From Paludibacteraceae bacterium (lineage in GTDB: Bacteria > Bacteroidota > Bacteroidia > Bacteroidales > Paludibacteraceae): a DNA stretch of 41,449 nucleotides. The notes under the pieces were generated by a model, which was not told where the DNA came from, made no database searches, and saw only the letters and a list, made by a program, of their open reading frames with translations. The stretch is from positions 1-41,449 of the forward strand of contig JAFSLP010000011.1 of the NCBI GenBank assembly GCA_017448345.1, written 5' to 3'. Numbering within the stretch: the first letter of the stretch is position 1; the number at the start of each line of letters is the position of its first letter. Positions 38,114-41,449 of the stretch are shown here, in pieces. The position numbers and the translations under genes were made by a program.

Positions 38114-41100
38114 GTGTATATAAACGACCTGCAAATACTCTTTGCCCGACACCCTGAAAACGGTTTGATACAACGGGAGTTGGAGAAACGGAAGGAGAAC
38201 CATCTCCTTTTGTCAGGCTTGCGCGCGTCCGCACGTGCCTTCGCGCTGAGCACGCTTGACAAGTTCCCGCTCTTCGTCATCATGGACAATCCGGAGGCGG
38301 CGCAGTATCTCTTCGGCGACCTGAAGACGCTCGGTTCCAACGTGCTGTTCTTCCCCTCCGCGCAGAAGAGGCGCACCACGGACGAGGCGATGATGATTCA
38401 GCGCACAGAGACACTGATGGCTATCAGCCAACAGCAGGAGACATCAGGCAGGTGCCCTGTGATTGTCACCTACCCGGAAGCCATCGCTGAACCGGTGATG
38501 CAGAAAGAGGACCTCACCTCCGTCAGTTTCCGCCTCAAACAGGGCGAAGAGATACAGCAATCCGCCCTCAGCCGTCAGTTATCGGAATTAGGCTTCGAGC
38601 ATGTGGATTTCGTCTTCCAGCCCGGGCAATATGCCATCCGTGGAAGCATCGTGGACATTTACAGTTACAGCCACGACAACCCCTTCCGTATCGATTTCTT
38701 CGGCGACGAGATAGACAGTATCCGCGAGTTCGACATAGAGGACCAGCTGAGCAAGAACCGCATCGAGGAAGCGACTATCACCTGCACGAAAGGACAGGAC
38801 ACCGGCTCCGAAGGAAATATCGTCGATTATCTGGGCGATGATGTCGTCTGGGTGAGCAACGACTGGACCGTTGTCCGCTTCCGGCTGGAGGGTTTGGGAG
38901 CCGAGGGCGCCCTGACGCCGATTGAACACCGGCGCACCATAGAGATCGCGGACAAGAGCACCTTCCCCGCGCACGGCAGGATATGCTTCGACACGATGCC
39001 GCAACCCCTCTTCCACAAGCAGTTCGACCTGCTGGCGGAAGACCTGCGCAGGCATGCCGAAGAGGGATATAAGATATACATCCTCGCCGAGCAGCAGAAA
39101 CAGCTCGACCGCCTGCAGGCGATTATGGAAAACCTCTCCCCGAGCGAGGCGGAAGGGGAAACAAGGGCGGCTTTCATCCCCGTCAACGCCACCATCCACG
39201 AGGGTTTCGAGGACCGCGAACTGAAGATTTGCTGTTACACCGACCATCAGATTTTCGAGCGTTACCACCGTGTGACCTTCTCCAGCGAGAATGCGCGGAG
39301 AGGCAAGGCAATCATCACCCTTCGCGAGATAAACCAGTTGCAGATAGGCGATTATGTCGTACACTCCGACCACGGAATAGCCAAGTTCGGCGGACTCGTC
39401 ACCACCCCTGTCAACGGACGTCCTCAGGAGATGATCAAACTCAACTACCGCGACGGCGCCAACGTCTTTGTCAGCATCCATAACCTCCACCGCATCAGCA
39501 AATACAAAGGCAGAGAGGGCAGCGAACCCACGATAGCACGTCTCGGCAGCGGCGCATGGGAGCGCCTCAAAGAACGGACCAAGGACAAGGTCAAGGAGAT
39601 AGCCCGCGACCTCATCCGTCTCTACGCCACACGCAAACAACAGAAAGGCTTCGCTTTCTCTCCTGACGGATACATGCAGCATGAGCTGGAGGCGTCCTTC
39701 TTCTACGAGGACACGCCCGACCAAGCCAAAGCCACGGCGGATGTCAAACGCGATATGGAGAGCCCGATGCCGATGGACAGGCTCGTCTGCGGCGATGTGG
39801 GCTTCGGCAAGACGGAAGTAGCCATGCGCGCTGCCTTCAAAGCCGCCACGGACGGCAAACAGGTAGCGGTCTTGGTGCCGACAACGGTACTCGCACTCCA
39901 GCATTACAACACCTTCCGCGAGCGCATGAAAGAGCTGCCCGTGCGTATCGAATACCTCAGCCGGCTCAAGACAGCCAAAGAGACCAAGGAACTGCTTGCG
40001 GACTTGGAGACGGGCAAGATAGACATTCTCATCGGCACGCACAAACTCATCGGCAAGACGGTCAAATGGCACGACCTTGGTCTGCTCATCATTGACGAGG
40101 AACAGAAATTCGGCGTGGTGGCAAAAGAGAAACTCAAGAGCCTGCGCACGAATATCGACGTGCTGACCCTGACCGCCACACCTATCCCGCGAACACTGCA
40201 GTTCTCGCTGCTCGGAGCACGCGACCTGAGCGTCATGACGACACCGCCACCGAACCGTTATCCCGTGCAGACGGAACTGATAACCATTGACGACGAGGAC
40301 CTGATAAAAGAGGCGATAGACCTTGAGATGGAGCGCAACGGACAAGTCTTCATCGTCAACAACCGCATAGAGATGCTGCCTCGTATCGAACGGCGCATCC
40401 ACAAGCTGTGCCCCGAAGCGCGTATCGTCACAGCACACGGGCAACTGCCCGCCAACGAGATGGAGGAGAGGCTGGAAGCTTTCATCAACTATGATTACGA
40501 CATCCTTCTCTCCACCACCATCATCGAGTCCGGCGTGGATATACCGAACGTCAACACCATCCTCATCTTCTCCGCCCACCAGTACGGTCTGGCGGACCTG
40601 CACCAGTTGCGCGGACGCGTGGGCAGAAGCAACAGGAAAGCCTATTGTTACCTCATCGCGCCGGACCGCGAGCTGCTGACAGAGGATGCACGCAGGCGCT
40701 TGGAAGCCCTGAGCACCTTTGCCGAATTAGGAGCCGGTTTCAACCTCGCCATGCAGGATCTTGACATACGCGGAGCGGGTAACATGCTCGGCTCCGAGCA
40801 GTCCGGCTTCATCGCCGACTTGGGCTACGAGACCTACCAGCGCATCCTCGCCGAAGCCATGGAGGAGTTGAAAGACGAGATGGGTCTGGACGCCGGCACT
40901 GCCTCCGATATGGTAAATGGTACATGGACCAATGAGAAAATGAACTGGTGTTCCGACAGCCAGCTGGAGACGGACCTGCCGGCTTGTTTCCCGACCGACT
41001 ATATCGAGAATATCAGCGAGCGTATCACCCTCTACCGCGAACTGGACAGCCTGCACAGCGAACAACAGATGACCGATTTCAAGAAACGGCTCATCGACCG

Positions 41101-41440
41101 TTTCGGAGCACTGCCCGAACCGGCAGAAGAACTGCTCTCTGTGGTCAGACTAAGATGGATATGCTGCCGCTTGGGCGTTGAGAAGATTCTGCTCAAAGGC
41201 GAACATATGACGATGTTCCTTGTCCAGAACAGAGACGCATACTGGCAGTCCGAAGCGTTCGGGAATATCATCCAATACGCCGTCACTCGTCCGGAGCGAT
41301 GCTCCCTGCATGAGGAGACCGACAAGAAGGGAATCAAAACCGGCAGACGTTATGTGACTATCACGAATGTCAAAACCATTGCCGGTGCCATCAACCTGCT
41401 GTCGAAGATAGACAGAGGGGAATTGAAAGTTGAAAGTTGA
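38114..41440 (+). CDS. mfd: Transcription-repair coupling factor Mfd
   Basis: Mfd removes stalled RNA polymerase from damaged DNA and recruits UvrA. The 1108-residue protein has an N-terminal UvrB-like region (GSIVDIYSYSHDNPFRIDFFGD), the CarD-like polymerase-binding domain (GDYVVHSDHGIAKFGG), the RecG-like translocase (Walker A GDVGFGKTEVA near residue 561, IIDEEQKFGV, TLTATPIPRTLQFS, QLRGRVGRSNRKAYCYL) and the C-terminal TRCF domain. The start is the GTG at 38114, about 24 bases after the expected transcription start. Oddities: residues about 933-944 (MVNGTWTNEKMN) are encoded by ATGGTAAATGG-type repeat DNA, and the last residues ELKVES plus the TGA stop are made of GTTGAAA heptamers that run on past the gene. 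Confidence 0.96.
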   Translation: MYINDLQILFARHPENGLIQRELEKRKENHLLLSGLRASARAFALSTLDKFPLFVIMDNPEAAQYLFGDLKTLGSNVLFFPSAQKRRTTDEAMMIQRTETLMAISQQQETSGRCPVIVTYPEAIAEPVMQKEDLTSVSFRLKQGEEIQQSALSRQLSELGFEHVDFVFQPGQYAIRGSIVDIYSYSHDNPFRIDFFGDEIDSIREFDIEDQLSKNRIEEATITCTKGQDTGSEGNIVDYLGDDVVWVSNDWTVVRFRLEGLGAEGALTPIEHRRTIEIADKSTFPAHGRICFDTMPQPLFHKQFDLLAEDLRRHAEEGYKIYILAEQQKQLDRLQAIMENLSPSEAEGETRAAFIPVNATIHEGFEDRELKICCYTDHQIFERYHRVTFSSENARRGKAIITLREINQLQIGDYVVHSDHGIAKFGGLVTTPVNGRPQEMIKLNYRDGANVFVSIHNLHRISKYKGREGSEPTIARLGSGAWERLKERTKDKVKEIARDLIRLYATRKQQKGFAFSPDGYMQHELEASFFYEDTPDQAKATADVKRDMESPMPMDRLVCGDVGFGKTEVAMRAAFKAATDGKQVAVLVPTTVLALQHYNTFRERMKELPVRIEYLSRLKTAKETKELLADLETGKIDILIGTHKLIGKTVKWHDLGLLIIDEEQKFGVVAKEKLKSLRTNIDVLTLTATPIPRTLQFSLLGARDLSVMTTPPPNRYPVQTELITIDDEDLIKEAIDLEMERNGQVFIVNNRIEMLPRIERRIHKLCPEARIVTAHGQLPANEMEERLEAFINYDYDILLSTTIIESGVDIPNVNTILIFSAHQYGLADLHQLRGRVGRSNRKAYCYLIAPDRELLTEDARRRLEALSTFAELGAGFNLAMQDLDIRGAGNMLGSEQSGFIADLGYETYQRILAEAMEELKDEMGLDAGTASDMVNGTWTNEKMNWCSDSQLETDLPACFPTDYIENISERITLYRELDSLHSEQQMTDFKKRLIDRFGALPEPAEELLSVVRLRWICCRLGVEKILLKGEHMTMFLVQNRDAYWQSEAFGNIIQYAVTRPERCSLHEETDKKGIKTGRRYVTITNVKTIAGAINLLSKIDRGELKVES
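40913..40945 (+). repeat. ATGGTAAATGG-type repeat inside mfd
   Basis: ATGGTAAATGGTACATGGACC is followed by AATGAGAAAATGAAC, with ATGG recurring. It encodes MVNGTWTNEKMN in the link between the translocase and TRCF domain, and shares words with the pheS 15-mer on the opposite strand (ACCAAATGGTAAATG). Confidence 0.75.
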
Positions 41441-41449
41441 AAGTTGAAA
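41424..41449 (+). repeat. GTTGAAA heptamer run at the end of mfd
   Basis: TTGAAAGTTGAAAGTTGAAA continues to the window edge. It supplies the final mfd codons (AAA GTT GAA AGT) and the TGA stop at 41438-41440. Its full length is not visible. Confidence 0.9.

Noticed and set aside
38588-40603. 671-codon open frame on the minus strand within mfd
   Set aside because: Antisense to unmistakable Mfd motifs; composition (Val, Asp, His, Phe) is that of a shadow frame.
1-41449. rRNA, tRNA or tmRNA genes
   Set aside because: No tRNA cloverleaf with CCA-adjacent arms or conserved rRNA words was noticed on either strand. This was by eye only; a tRNAscan/Infernal run would settle it.

Overview
The window comes from a member of the Bacteroidota, most likely the order Bacteroidales and an anaerobe of a gut or rumen type habitat. 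The evidence is ten promoters of the Bacteroides form (TTG/TTTG, 19-20 bases, TAnnTTTG), weak or absent Shine-Dalgarno sites at most genes, Bacteroidota-typical families (DUF4837 lipoprotein, HU-LysM protein, zinc-binding insert in PheS, BspA-type leucine-rich repeats, family 9 pectate lyase), and anaerobic metabolism (class III ribonucleotide reductase NrdD/NrdG and the menaquinone methyltransferase MenG). I found no rRNA, tRNA or CRISPR array.

Layout. Bases 1-922: the last codons of an IS transposase, then an AT-rich gene-free stretch with a 19-bp tandem duplication, a good promoter and a long inverted repeat. Bases 923-17231 (+): recQ, rimO, an HU gene, a membrane HU-LysM gene, then a very tightly packed run: uvrA, a CapD-like sugar-nucleotide dehydratase, a WecA-like phosphoglycosyl transferase, an ABC-F ATPase, a DUF7033 deacetylase-like protein, a glycosyltransferase and glyA. 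From uvrA to glyA every junction overlaps by 4-25 bases. Bases 17293-22000: a shared terminator, an AraC regulator divergent from a DUF4837 lipoprotein, then convergent pnuC and a large Ig-like lipoprotein. Bases 22000-26465: an AT-rich accessory stretch with a toxin-antitoxin-like pair (54-aa protein plus GNAT), about 400 bases of nested hairpins, and an MBOAT acyltransferase with an SGNH-type partner. Bases 26466-32223: pheS (-) divergent from a glycosyltransferase, pectate lyase and leucine-rich-repeat cassette. Bases 32224-38113: an AT-rich stretch, two small envelope genes, and the nrdD-nrdG-menG-Dabb operon (-). Bases 38114-41440: mfd (+).

Functional themes are DNA repair (RecQ, UvrA, Mfd), envelope glycan synthesis and decoration (CapD-like, WecA-like, three sugar-acting or sugar-transferring proteins, MBOAT/SGNH), and core metabolism (GlyA, PheS, NrdD/G, MenG, PnuC).

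Two features stand out. First, families of short tandem repeats (7-bp GTTGAAA/GTCGAAA, 14-bp ATTACGAATTAAAA, 15-bp CATTTACCATTTGGT and relatives) are spread through intergenic DNA and also lie in frame inside conserved proteins: RimO (three places), PheS, NrdG (two places), Mfd and others. They even supply the stop codon of mfd. Second, 23099-23497 holds a series of perfect and mutually exclusive hairpins ending exactly at the MBOAT start codon, which looks like a structured regulatory RNA or a recombination site. All functions are read from sequence motifs; no database search was run.
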